A stretch of 64,000 bases of DNA from Cornus controversa. Taxonomy: Eukaryota > Streptophyta > Magnoliopsida > Cornales > Cornaceae. Each line of letters starts with the position of its first letter. Positions within the stretch are counted from its first letter, which is position 1. The stretch is taken from positions 77,450,533 through 77,514,532 of the forward strand of contig CM048845.1 in the NCBI GenBank assembly GCA_026545225.1, read 5' to 3'. The translations under genes were made by a program, and so were the position numbers. The notes under the pieces were generated by a model. That model ran no database searches. It was given only the letters and a program-made list of their open reading frames with translations, and had not been told where the DNA came from. This document shows, one piece after another, positions 32,928 to 45,441 of this stretch.

Positions 32928-35900
32928 TATTAAAAATACAAGTTGTTACAAATCATTTAGTTATACCACCATTCTTCTTCTAATAGACGTATAACCTAAA
33001 CTATATTACTTACTAATAGACTCTTTAGTTATACCATAATTCTTATACTAACAGACTTCTACAACCTAAATTTAATCACCTACTACAAGCTTCAAATCAT
33101 TTAATTTAATTGTAATACATTACTCCTAAAGAATAGTTTTTTTTTCTTTTAGTTGCAACTCTGCTATCTAATTTTCAATTTCTCTCATATTTTATCTCTT
33201 TTATTGATCTTTTAAGTACTTTGTTGTAGGTTGTTTGAGAAAAGAAGTAAAATGAAGAATGTTTCCACCATTGGCGATGAGCTATGCTGGGGTGACCTTA
33301 GTGATGGTAAAGCATATATTCTCAACTCTTCTTATACTTTTGTTTTCCTTAAATAATTTATAATGTGTTTTTATTTTACGGTAGTTATTAATATGTTTAT
33401 GTAGTCAATTATAAGCTTTAGATATCAATATTATGGATAATAATAATGATTATGTTAATCTATTATATTGGTTTACTTATTTTTTTGTTGATTGATATTA
33501 AATATTATAGGAGTTTCAATAATAATAATAATATAATTTGGGACACGATTGAATACAGGTTATGTGAAGGAAAAAAAACGTTTTCTATAATTCTATGAAA
33601 GCATAAAATATAAATTTTGCAAAACTTTATAGTCCAAAGATATACTGTTACTAAAATTATATGGTTTAATTTATGAACATGAAGCTCTTGTCCTTAAATA
33701 TGATTGTGTAAGACTTTATAACGTGTTATTATAACTAATAGATACAACTTCATCACCTACTACAAGCTTCAAATCATTTAATTTAATTGTAATACATTAC
33801 TCCTAAAGAATAGTTTTTTTTCTCTTAGTTGCAACTCTATTATCTAGTTTTCGATTTCTCTCATATTTTATCTCTTTTGTTGATCTTTTAAGTACTTTGT
33901 TGTAGGTTGTTTGAGAAAAAGAAGTAAAATGAAGAATGTTTCCACCATTGGCGATGAGTTATGCTGGGGTGACCTTAGTAATGGTAAAGCATTAGTGATG
34001 GTAAAGCATATATTCTCAACTCTTCTTATACTTTTGTTTTCTTTAAATAATTTATAATGTGTTTATATTTTACGGTGGTTATTAATATGTTTATGCAGTC
34101 AATTATAAGCTTTGGATATCAATATTATGGATAATAATAATAATGATTATGTTAATCTATTATATTGGTTTACTTATTTTTTTGTTGGATTGATATTAAA
34201 TATTATAGGAGTTTCAATAATAATAATAATATAATTTGGGACACGATTGAATACAGGTTATGTGAAGGAAAAAAAAAACGTTTTCTATAATTCTATGAAA
34301 CCATAAAATATAAATTTTGCAAAACTTTATAATCCAAAGGTATTATGTTACTAAAATTATATGGTTTAATTTATGAACATGAAGCTCTTGTCCTTAAATA
34401 TGATTGTGTAAGACTTTATAACGTGCTATTATAACTAATAGATACAATTTTTTGCCATATGACTTCAAAACATGCAAATCAAATTAATTTGACTTGTATA
34501 ACCTAAAATCATGTCGAAGCCAATCATGATTACAAGGATAGATGTTATTTCTATACCTCCAGATAAAACAACATAAAATTAAATTTAACAAGAAATCAAT
34601 ATTAGTAAAAAATATTAATACTTTTTTACCTAGATGATAATGGTGTTAAAAAATGACTAATGAACTACTATGAGAAAAATAAATTTATCACCAGATAATT
34701 TGATTAAAGAAATATGAAAAGCAACACTACATATATCCTATACCTTAGTAATCTAGATCAGCCACTAATGAAAAACTTTTATGTTCGTTCTAGCGAAATA
34801 ATCAAGATTGTTCTCTTCTGCTATGGTTAAGATTATGCCATTTATATATAATTATATATTTGTTTGAAATATTAAGATTGTTTTATGTACAATTTTTTTA
34901 GACAAACATGACTAAGTTTAAATGCAGAGGAAGAAAAATCATAAAAATAGAATTAATCTCATTGACATTTTTAGCAACTATTGGTACAATCATTTTTTGA
35001 TTCTCTATGACTAAGTTATTATTTTCTTCTTTAATCTCTAATTTAGAAAAAAGATTGATTTCAACTAATTTAAGATTCTAATTTGCATAATTATATTAAA
35101 CGAAGTATCTGGTTTGTCATTTATCTAAGTTTTTATCATCTTTTCATTTTTTTTATTTTTAGAGTGACATCTTTAGCAACTTCTGGCATGATCCTTTTTT
35201 GATTCTCCATGACTGAGTTATTATTTTCTTCTTTAATATTTAATTTAGAAAAAATATTGATTTTAACTAATTTAAAATTATAATTTGCATAATTATATTA
35301 AACAAAGTATCTGATTTGTCATTTATTTAAGTTTTTATCATCTTTTCATTTTTTTTCTTTTTAAATGGATATAAGTGATCAAGTTAATGCAATTTTACTA
35401 TTGTACTAAATTTTTAGATCTCTGAAATATTACTTGTTTGAAAGTATTTGATTTGATGTAATGCAACTTTATTATTAATTTCAATGTTAGAACTATAGAT
35501 CATATATATGTCTAAAGTAGATTAAATGCCTATAATCACTCCTTTGAGACCCACCCATATTTTCAAACTCTTTTACGACGTTTTGGGTCATTAGATTTAT
35601 GCTTATTATTTTTTGATATTGAATATTGAGATGAGCTAAAGTTTTTGTATATATATATATATAACTTCACATTTACTTATTTATGTATGTTGTGTCCATA
35701 GATATCAAAAGAAGTGTAATAATATGAAGAATTCAGAAATTCAAAAAGGATTAAGAATTAATAAACTAGGTATTAAGAATTTTTCAAAGTAAAACAATAG
35801 ATAATTATAGATTTACTTAAATAATATTAGAACTTTTAAAATATTAATTTTATTTTCTTATTATTGGTATCATAACTTAATAAAATTATATAAATTTACT

Positions 35901-35935
35901 TTTAACCACGTGCATCGCACATGACGTTTTATTAG
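32928..35935 (+). mobile_element. Non-autonomous Helitron (about 3.0 kb)
   Basis: The 5' end TCTATACTATTATTAAAA is the canonical plant Helitron start. The 3' end carries a short hairpin (CGTGCATCGCACATG) shortly before the terminal ATTAG. The element lies between A and T, as Helitrons do, without target duplication. It has no Rep/helicase frame. Inside are a large direct repeat (33075-33747 and 33752-34448) and a second tandem pair of about 200 bp (34964-35165, 35166-35365). An exon-like piece, ATGAAGAATGTTTCCACC onward (about 33250), bounded by TTGTAG and GTAAAGC, is present in both copies of the large repeat and may be captured sequence. Confidence 0.75.
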
Positions 35936-38149
35936 TGTGTGTGTGTATGTATATATATTCACGAACTATAATTGAGCATACTTAACAAGTTTGTTCACAA
36001 ACACGTTTACTAACTAACGAGCCGAGTAGAGGGCCACTTGAGATTGGTTCGTTTATTTATCAAACATATATATTTTGTTTGAGCTCGGTTCATTTATTAA
36101 ATAAATGAACACGGACCGAGCTCAACTCAAGTCGAGTTCAAGCTAAGTTGGAGGTTGTTTGTTACACCCAAAAAAAGAGGGGGATATTGTGCACCATTTT
36201 AAAACCCGAGGGAGGTTTATTGCACTTTGGCCTAATTCTTGTTATTTATGTTTTATAAATTTAGTATGTAGATGTATTTTTAATAATTGAGAAATTCTCT
36301 TTGCACTATACTTGTGCTATTTGTATGAAGGGATGGATTGAGGAGGGATGGGTTGAGGAGGGAGGGATGAGAGAGACTTCCTTTGTTTGGTTAGAAAGAA
36401 GGGAAGAGTGAGAGAAAGCTACTAGGGATGCTTCATTCTTTTTAACAACTAATTTTTTATCCATACAAAATTGGGCAGAAGAGACGAGAGAAAGAATGAA
36501 ATATTGACTTAAAATTATAAAATTACTATTTTAACATTCATTTATTTACAAAATTACTTATTTTAACCTCCACTTATTTTAACCCTACTATAACTCTCTC
36601 ACGTAGAACGATTGACGTTCCGAGTTTTGAAGCTCCTAAAGTAAATAAAAAAACACCCAAAGTATGGCTCTTAATTATTTTTGGACTTTTTTTGTTTTTC
36701 ATAAATTCCAAAATTTATGAACTCTTTTTTGTTCGATAAATACCAAAGTATGTGTATTGTGTTTAGTCTTCGGAAGGTTTTTTAAGACTTTTTTTCGATA
36801 AATAATAAAGTACCTGGACTTTCTTTATTTTCACCAAATTTTTTTTCTAATTAAAATTTTCATTGAAACAAAACACCCAATCACAAAAACTATGAAAATA
36901 AACTCAACCAAACAAAAAGTAAGAAAAACACTATACATTTCGTAAGAATGTCACATCTATCTCTCCCTCTATCCCTTCTATTCATTTTTCTATCTCTCCA
37001 ACCAAATGGAGCATTGCAGTGAACCGTAAGTCCAATTTGGACTTGGCAAGAGAAAAAAAAAATGAGAGCCTAAATACAAGGGTAGAAAAATCCTCTATAT
37101 AGTGCCTTGAAAGAATTCAAAAAATAAAAATAACTCATTTGTAAAAAAAAAATGTATCCGTGCATTTTTTGGGAGAGGATGAAAAACCGAATCACTACAT
37201 CGATTAAAAAGAATATATGAAACCCAAACATGTATTCAGACAATCGACTATTCAATTCAGTGATTACTTTCACTGTCCTAATCATTTTTCATTTTTAGTT
37301 GATTCCATTGCATAACAGCAATACAGATGGTGGTAACACTAACACTGCCTCCGCGAACCATGGCAACAACTGATAAAAGCACACTAATTCACAAGATGAT
37401 TCTTTAGTCAAGGCAACAACTGATAAAAGCAGTAATTTACCAGACCATTCTGAACGAAAAGGAAAAGGAGACCCATCAGTATAACAGGTAGCTTGAGAGT
37501 TGTTAATTCAGATACAAGTTTGTTGATAATCTAACTTCAAAGCCCCTAATGTCCCCTCATGATAGCTAAATAAAAAGGTGACAATCTCAATATCTCGCAA
37601 GGATAGGTACAGAAGCCTTTTGACCTCTGTTGTAACTTGGGAACTTGAGCGCATAACAGAATTTCAGACGAAGTGTGTGTCGAAATTGACCTATACAACT
37701 GAATTCAATTCTTAAAAATAAGAATAAACTGTTTTAAGTATAAAGTATGACTAATTGGGTTTTTGAAAAGAGAGAAACTAATTGAGTTGGGTTGGGCTTA
37801 ATAAATAAATTAAAATGATTAAATATGGTCATTAGATTTCGTATTGTGCTTTTATATGTTAAAGACAATTATGTAATATCATTCTATAGACCTATTAGCA
37901 GTTATTAGTCATTATTCTCTTTATATTGTATGTAATAGTGATATAGATCTATAGATATTAGCAATTATTAGTTATTCTCTACAGACGTATTAGCAGTTAT
38001 TAGTTATTCTCTTTATATTGTATATAATAGTGATATATTTCAACTTCTTTGGTGGATATTAATTTAAATCATGCCAATGGTTGAACATGGGACAAGCTGT
38101 TCTTGATATTGGAAATTTGGGGTGTGACACTAGCTTTGTTTAAGGCCAT
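35936..38149. other. Repeat-rich non-coding stretch
   Basis: Around 35960-36165 the sequence has GAGCCGAG and GAGCTCGGTTC/GACCGAGCTC motifs typical of hAT-like MITE ends. 36165-36235 resembles MULE-like ends (GGCCAAAGTGCAATAAACCT on the minus strand). 37861-38040 has an imperfect tandem repeat built on TATTAGCAGTTATTAGTTAT and TATATTGTATATAATAGTGA. None could be delimited with target duplications, and no gene is supported. Confidence 0.35.
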
Positions 38150-39430
38150 AACTTCAGTCAAACCACGTGTCATATAATTTTTTGCTAACTGTACTTGCAT
38201 TAACTTTGGACTTCCTCTTCTCCTAGCATTATCCAGAATATGGACTATATATGTAACTCTTTCTAAATGTTGGATTTAAAAGTCTTCTTTGCATATGTCC
38301 AAATTATCTTAATTTTCTTTCATTTTTTCTCCAATTTGTGATATTCCAACCATCTCCCGAATGTAGTCATTCCAATTCTATGTTTTCTAGTCTTACAACA
38401 TATCCATCTCAACATTCCCATTTCTACCACTCACTTTATGCATATATTATTTTCTAGTTGCCCAACATTCTATGCTATAAAGCATGACAGGTCCAATAAG
38501 GGTTCAATCACATAATATACTAGATTCACTCCTCTATTTAACCCATCGTTCCTTGATTTTATTATTAACATTATCTCCAATTTCTTCTTCATTATGAATA
38601 ATTGAATCTAAATAATGAAAATGTTCACTTTTTTGTACCCATTGATTTTTAATCCTCATTACATCTTCATTTGTATTTCTAGATTTACTAAAGTTACACT
38701 CCATGTGTTCAGTTTTATTTCTGCTTAACTTAAACCCTTTTAATTCTAAAGCTTCTCTCTAAGCTTTTAATTTTGTATTAACTCATTCTCTAGTCTTATT
38801 GACTAAAACAATATCATTGGCAAATAGAATACACCATAGAATCTTATCTTGGATGTGTATAACCAAGGCAAAAAGGTATGGGTTTAATGCTAACCATTGA
38901 TGTAAACCAGTATTGGGATCGAATTCACTTGTTACCCCTACATCCGTTCTAACTGTAGTCACAAAACCATTATACATGTCCTTTATTGAGTCAATGTATC
39001 CCTTTGTGGTTCATTTCTTTTCTAAAACCCTTCATATTAGATCTCTAAGTACCATATCATAAACTTTCTCCTAATCAATTAAAACTATATGAAGATCTCT
39101 CTGTATCTTTCCATGAGTCTCCTCCATAAGTAAATAACCTCCTCCATTTTTTACTTTCCCAACATGAATCCAAATTAATTTTTTGACACAGTCTCCCGTC
39201 TTAGGTATTGTTCCATCACTCTCTCCTAAAGTTTCATAATATGACTTATTAATTTAATACTGTGATAATTATTACAACTTTATATATCCCCTTTATTTTT
39301 ATATATAGGCATTAATTAGGATACTTTTGCGCTACTCATTGGGCATCCTCTTAGTTGTGATTATCTTATTAAACAATTTTGTTAACCAAGGCAAGGCAAC
39401 TTTTCCAAGACACTTCCAACCTCAATAGAA
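38150..39430 (-). pseudogene. Decayed RTE-type LINE (reverse transcriptase and 3' part)
   Basis: Minus-strand frames give in order: VTTVRTDVGVTSEFDPNTGL, ALNPYLFALVI, WCILFANDIVLVNKTRE, then HMECNFSKSRNT-like, YSIECWAT-like and MRMLRW-like blocks. These are the landmarks of plant RTE-clade non-LTR retrotransposons. The catalytic LFADD motif reads LFAND, so a catalytic Asp is lost, and many stops and shifts are present. It is an old inactive copy, separate from the RTE in the RRM gene intron. Confidence 0.75.
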
Positions 39431-39863
39431 ATGTCATCGGGTTCAAAAACCTTTCTGATTTTATCTTCTTTAAGATATTTCTAACCCCCCACTCTTTGAC
39501 CTGACGAAAAAATATGTTACATTTAAGGTCACTTAATTCATTGAAGCCTAAACTTCTTGTATGATTTTCATTTAACAATTTCTCAAAATAATTTTTCGTA
39601 TTTCAAAATAAAAAGTTGAGGGTTCAAGTTCTCATAGAAGCAAGTGAATATCTGCGTTATTTGCTAGATTTTTTTTTTATAAAAAAGAATAATATATATC
39701 TCAATGGATAATTAGAAGAATAAATAAGAAATGTTATTTTCTATTTTTTTTTATCCCAGACAAAAGACAAGCTATGTCATGTGTACTCCATGAGTCCCTA
39801 TGTCGTGTACTCCATGCCAGTACTTTCACGACTAAAACAAATTGCGTTGAATCGGGTGATCAA

Positions 39864-40688
39864 GGGTGCGTTTACTAACCGAAACATTTCTTGTTTTTCT
39901 ATTTTTATCCCCTAAAAAGGTAAAAACAAAAACAAAAAATATGTTTATTAAAATGTTTATGTTCACTGTAATGAAAAATGTTTCTTATTTTTGTGAAAGG
40001 AGGAGGAAACAAAAAAAAGATGTTTCTTCACTATAGCAGAGAATACTCTCAACTGTAGCGGGACCCACTTAGTTAAATAATATATAATATTAAACATAAC
40101 TTTCACTGTCCATAATTTTTTGCACAATTGTTTTCTTATTTACACATTATAATATTTTTATTGTCTACTTAGCTAAATAATATATAATAAATTAATATAA
40201 TAATATATGATGTGCATAAATTATCTATATTAAAATAAAGAAACACTTTGAAAATGCTCTTAATTTCATCTTCTTTTAAAAAAAAATCACTTATAAATAA
40301 TAACTTTTTATGATATACATGTTATGCATATTATTATCATTTAACTTGTATCATTTTTTTAATTTAATTTTTACATATATTTGATATCAATTTTAATTTA
40401 ATTTAATTTTCACATATATATGATATCATACTTATGAAAGATTAGTTATGTTCAAAAGCTCTTTTATATTGTCTAATAATTACAAATTTAAATCTGAAAA
40501 AAAAAGAAAAAATGTGTAACAAATGTGTTATTAAACACTGTTTTTTATTTTTTGTTATAAAAAATATGGAACAACAAGTTTAATGAACGTTATTTCTGTT
40601 TTCTGTTTTCACTCATAAAAAACAAAAATATGTTTCTATTTTTTTTCGAGTTCAAAAATAAAAAACGTTTCCATTAGTCAACGCACCC
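39864..40688. mobile_element. Terminal-inverted-repeat element (825 bp)
   Basis: Left end GGGTGCGTTTACTAACCGAA and right end, read inward, GGGTGCGTTGACTAATGGAA. The interior is A/T-rich with mirrored GTTTTT/AAAAAC tracts near both ends. The target duplication is not clear (at most AA), so the superfamily is open. Confidence 0.6.
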
Positions 40689-41169
40689 AAAGTCACCTCA
40701 TTTTAAAATTTTGTAGAAGTATATATTTAGAGGCATGCAGGTAGGGTTCTTCGAAATGCAATAAACTAGGAAATAATAATGGATGGTATCACAATACAAT
40801 ATGAAAGACCCAAAGAAAGGTTGGAATCTTCTTGTGCCAAAGAATTGAGTGAATGCTCTGCTGTTGTTCTGGTTTTTGAATACTTGAGTTTTGCCCCCTT
40901 TAATGCTCACTGGACTTCCTTATTTATAGTGTGCAGTTGACTGGGTAATGTGCAAATATAAGGATCCGTCTGTCATTCCCGAATGTCTAGATTATAGACT
41001 TATAATCAAGCTGTCAACACTATAGTGACCTAGAGGGGGTCAAGCCCTCCTGTTACACTCTAAGTGTGAGAGTGGAGGTGGGTGGTCATTTTAAGACCCA
41101 GCGGAAGTATTAAATGTAGCAGTAAGGGCTTCTATCTTGACACGTGTTTCAATTTATGATTTATGAAAT

Positions 41170-41328
41170 GAGTAATGCTACTTAGGTAGAATTCTTAGAC
41201 AGAATTCATAGGCAGAAACTTTTAGAACCATTGGATGTATGTAGTAAGCCCCACTACATACACTCACCACATGCATCGAATGGTTCTAAAAGTTTCTGCC
41301 TAATGTTTCTGCCTGAGTAGCATTATCC
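41170..41328. mobile_element. Mutator-like MITE (159 bp)
   Basis: A perfect 10-bp target duplication TTTATGAAAT (41160-41169, 41329-41338). Ends GAGTAATGCTACTTAGG and, read inward, GGATAATGCTACTCAGG. An inner inverted repeat of GCAGAAACTTTTAGAACCAT makes most of the element a fold-back. The duplication length points to the Mutator superfamily. Confidence 0.82.
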
Positions 41329-41769
41329 TTTATGAAATATGTGCGAGGAACGTATAATGTAATTGTGACAAAATAATTTTTAGTTAAAATTATTTATATA
41401 ATAATTAGGATACAATCATAATTTCACATTTTTATCATATAAATCTTCAAATTTGTCTATGCCAACATTGAGCTAACAATTAGTGTTACTAATAATAAGG
41501 GGGTATTTGTTACAAACATCCAAATTAGAGAGGGTAAGTGTAATATTCCAAAACACAAGGGTGGTGAGTGTAATAAATCAATCTAGAGGAAAGGTAAATA
41601 TAAGTGTAATTTTACATTTTCGGCTAATAATCGTTAACATCTATTACTGAGAGAGGGTAAGTGTAATATACCAAATTAGAGGGGATGTAACTGTAATAAA
41701 ACCAATCTAAAAAAGAGATAAGTGTAATTTACCCGGGATTGAGTATCTCATATCTGGAAAAGGCTAGGG

Positions 41770-43470
41770 AAATTCCCCTATCCCTATTGCAAGCCCCAAG
41801 TGGGGCCCGCCAAATCCGCTGGGCTCGCAGAAATACTTCGAAGTCCAATGTTGAAGCTCTGGAATTAGAGCTGACCTAGTCCCCGGTGTCACAATTTACA
41901 GTAAAAAAATTTGGGTAAGAAACAATGCCAACTTGTGGAAGTTAGCTTGAGAGTGGAAACCATTACTACTAAAATTGATGGAACAAGAAGATCTTGCTAT
42001 TAGTTTCCAAACAAATTGGTACATGTAATTTTAAAGCTAAGAAAAATTACAGAATGAAATATGAATATAAATATGTGTGCGTGTGAGAGAGAGAGAGAGC
42101 GCACATGGTAAATAGCAAATAGCAAAAGGGATGAAATGCTAAATTAGATAGCAAGTCACCAAAAAATTCTTATAATCAGCCCTACATTTCTTAGCATAAA
42201 CATATAATCTTTTACCAAACCAGCAAACTCTCATATGAGAAATCAAACCAGAACCAAAAATGAACTTTGCATTACATTGAAAAATCCCTCATTCTTGCAT
42301 AAGAGAAATTCTCACACACAAAAAACCACATAAGAAAGAGTACTAACTAATCAATGCAGAGTCATTCATATTTCATATGGAAGAGCATCTCACTCTTGTT
42401 CATCATGCTAATATATTACCTTCATATAACACACTAAAAATTATTTTCACAATGGAATAATAATGTTCCTCCCTCTCCCATGTTTGGTAAACAAGAATCT
42501 CCCACTAGAAAATGATCTCTTCATTGCAACAGGACTTGTAACACAATGCAACACTCTGTTTCTGTTCCCTGACTTGCTGATTTCTCCTACTGGTCTTTTC
42601 GATGAACCCGCTGCATCTACTTGCAACCGACACTCTTCCACTTCAAAATCATCATCTTGATTCATCCTCAACACATCAGCAACCGAAACACGACTTTGAC
42701 ACAAATAACTCGTGGACACTGACCTTCTAATTTGTTGATCTTCTTCATTTCTAATCTCAATTATGGTGTCTCCTTCTGAATCCCCTAAATTGCTGAGATC
42801 TTCACTTGGCGAAATTTCGTCTCCTCTAACACTCATCTCCATATCTCCAACAACAATTACATTATCATTGTCACTCTCACAATGAGTCTCCGATAAAGAA
42901 GATTCATTGCTCAATTGATTTTCATGAGTCAATTGACCCGGGGAAGCATTCACAAAAACTATGTTGGCTCGACAAAGAGGGCAATTCGAGTGAGACTTAA
43001 GCCATGTATCAATGCAAGTGACATGGAAAGCATGACTGCATTTGGGTAAGAGCCTTAGGCTCTCATCTTCTTCAAACTCACTGAGGCAAACCGAGCAATC
43101 AGTCCCTTCAATCAACCCATCTCCCTTATTGTACTTACAAACTGTAATCAACTTGATTAGAGCTTCATCCAAACCGGTTGTGGGAAGTACATGCCAGGGC
43201 TCGTGGTTTGAAGGGTCGTGGTTTTCTTCCAATTCCTCATCTGGTTCATGAATCTCTCTCCTCCTTGCTGAATCCATGTTCCCACAGTACTTGGAGATTA
43301 TAGCATAGTAACTGACAAGAAGGAAACCACTTGCCAAAATGCCGATGATGGCGATGACAAGAGGGGAAAATTTGGTGCCGGAATCATCGTCCGGAAAGCT
43401 GAAGGGAGGTGGAGGAGGGAAGATCATGTAGCACCATTGTGGGCAGTACAAGCTACAAAAGCCTTGAGAA
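41770..43470. repeat. ATL52-block duplicate, copy 2 (source side)
   Basis: The partner of 28023-29643. This side keeps the intact 5' coding end and continuous upstream sequence, so it is probably the donor. It starts near GAAATTCCCCTATCCC, a sequence resembling AGAATTCCCCTAGCTC on the other side. Confidence 0.88.
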
Positions 43471-43526
43471 CAGTCCTTACTGTTCATATATGGTACCCAT
43501 GTCTTTGGGTTGCCTATAGACCCCAT
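42447..43526 (-). CDS. ATL52-like RING-H2 finger E3 ubiquitin ligase
   Basis: A single-exon frame of 359 residues starting at ATG 43526 (MGSIGNPKTWVPYMNSKD); an upstream in-frame GTG is not a plausible plant start. The order of parts is: Cys-rich N-terminus with CSLYCPQWC, a proline run, one membrane segment at about residues 54-76, the GLD motif at 118-120, and a RING-H2 domain with ligands C144, C147, C163, H165, H168, C171, C182 and C185. The spacing is C-x2-C-x15-C-x-H-x2-H-x2-C-x10-C-x2-C, with Trp175 after the sixth ligand. The C-terminal half is acidic and Ser-rich. ATL proteins are plant membrane-bound ubiquitin ligases that recruit E2 enzymes through the RING; many act in stress and defence signalling. 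The N-terminus and length match the ATL51/ATL52 subgroup. Intronless coding regions are usual for ATLs. Confidence 0.95.
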   Translation of the reverse strand: MGSIGNPKTWVPYMNSKDCSQGFCSLYCPQWCYMIFPPPPPFSFPDDDSGTKFSPLVIAIIGILASGFLLVSYYAIISKYCGNMDSARRREIHEPDEELEENHDPSNHEPWHVLPTTGLDEALIKLITVCKYNKGDGLIEGTDCSVCLSEFEEDESLRLLPKCSHAFHVTCIDTWLKSHSNCPLCRANIVFVNASPGQLTHENQLSNESSLSETHCESDNDNVIVVGDMEMSVRGDEISPSEDLSNLGDSEGDTIIEIRNEEDQQIRRSVSTSYLCQSRVSVADVLRMNQDDDFEVEECRLQVDAAGSSKRPVGEISKSGNRNRVLHCVTSPVAMKRSFSSGRFLFTKHGRGRNIIIPL

Positions 43527-45400
43527 GGACACAGTGGAACAACACTTCTGGGATTTAATCTAATTTCTCTTCTAACATAACATAGCTGAAAATTTAACAA
43601 GGTTCAATGTATCATTCAGACCATTTGCATTGGACTTTCTAATAACTAAAACCAGAAACTCAGAAAAAAAACTAACAAGGATGAAAATAGAGAATAGTTG
43701 CTGCCTCTGTGAGTTTATAAAATAATGCAACAAACTTATATAGAATACAATTTCATAAACTAATAATATCACAAATTAAGCAAAAAAAAAATCTGTAAAT
43801 AATGCAAGAAGCTTATATACAATACAATTTCATATAATTATAGTATCACAAAATAAGAAAAATAATTACCTGAATTAATTTTATATGGATTTGGAGACCT
43901 CTGTTTTGGGAGGGGATTATAATAGCAATAAACACATAACAAGGGTTTTGAAAGATTTGAGAAGTTGGGAAGGCTTGAGGATCAAGTAGAGTGAAAAGAA
44001 ACAAGGTTAGGGGTGGAAGAGGAGCCAGAGAGGCTTTAGATGGAAAAGCAAACCAAAGAGAGGAACATGATGTGCAAATGGCCAAATGGGTATTCTTTTC
44101 TTTTCTTTTCTTTTCTTTCTCTTGCTTTCTTGAAGATAATGATTTGTTGACTAAGGTGGCAATGTTTGTTGGGGATTCATCAAAGTAATCAATGCTTTTA
44201 TTGTCATTGAAGCCAGTTACAGGTGGAGTGAATATTTTGCATGCGACAATCTCTTCTTTTAATATGTGGGAGCATATATCTATATATATAAGGCCAACCT
44301 ATATATATATATACACACACACATATGTGTATAGAAAAAGGAAAGCTGATATGATTATTTTTAGTAGGGGAAAAAGGAAAAAAAAAACATAGCAAAAATA
44401 TAGGGAATATAGGAAACACAATGATATAATTTTCTTCTCCAAAATTGAGCATCAAATATCTCAGTGGGCTTCTTGTAAAAAGTCAGTAGATGCCACATGA
44501 GATGGGGCACATATGCCCATGCCCCCACCATTCAAGATTCCAATTACATGCTTTAAAGTTTTGGACTAACAAAATCTTGATAAAGTAAAGGTGGGCTTAA
44601 CAACATCCAGATAATAATAGGGCCAACTCTTAATTATCAGATAAGAACGTGTATATATATATTTACACACATATATATACCATTCTATATGAAAAGGAAA
44701 AGAAAAAAAATACATCAAAAAATATTTTTTCAACCATTCTCGAGAGGAATCTAGGAGATGACTTTTTTTTTTGTCGAGTAAATGGGGTCAAAAATGAAGA
44801 TGTCTTGTGAAGTAACTTCCTTTAGTAGTCTTAGTGTATGATCCAAGAACAGTCAATAGAAAATCTTTTTTGAGTCACTGATTGTAAGAGTGTCTCCCTC
44901 TCTCTCCCTCTCTCTCAAAGTCACTTCAATCTTGTAGCCCTTATTGCCTACACTAGTAATTTATACATTCAAATCAAGTTCCTTGTAATGTACTAGCACT
45001 TTGCTAATAAATACTTAAAAACCTCCCTTGACAACTTTGTTGCATTTTTTGAATTCCTTAAATACCCTTATTATGGTATCTTCCATCAATACCCTCTGCA
45101 TTAAGCAAAATGGAATGAAAATCAGGGACAATTGTGGCTAACTAGAAGAAAGAGGTTTGACCCATTTCCTTTTTCCCTTATCTGATGTCCAATGTCTATA
45201 AAGATGAAGAGGTCATGTCCATCTCTTCCTAACCACTTTTTAAAGGGGTAGCTCAAATGCCCTTCTCATATTTTGTTTACTTTGTTGAGAGAGAGAGAGA
45301 GAGAGCATGTGTCTTTTGTTCTTTCCTATTTTTTTTCTCCTTAATAGCATGTGATTGTGATCAACCTAAAGAAGCATTGCAGAAGTGAAATCCCTTTTTA

Positions 45401-45441
<41 letters not shown>

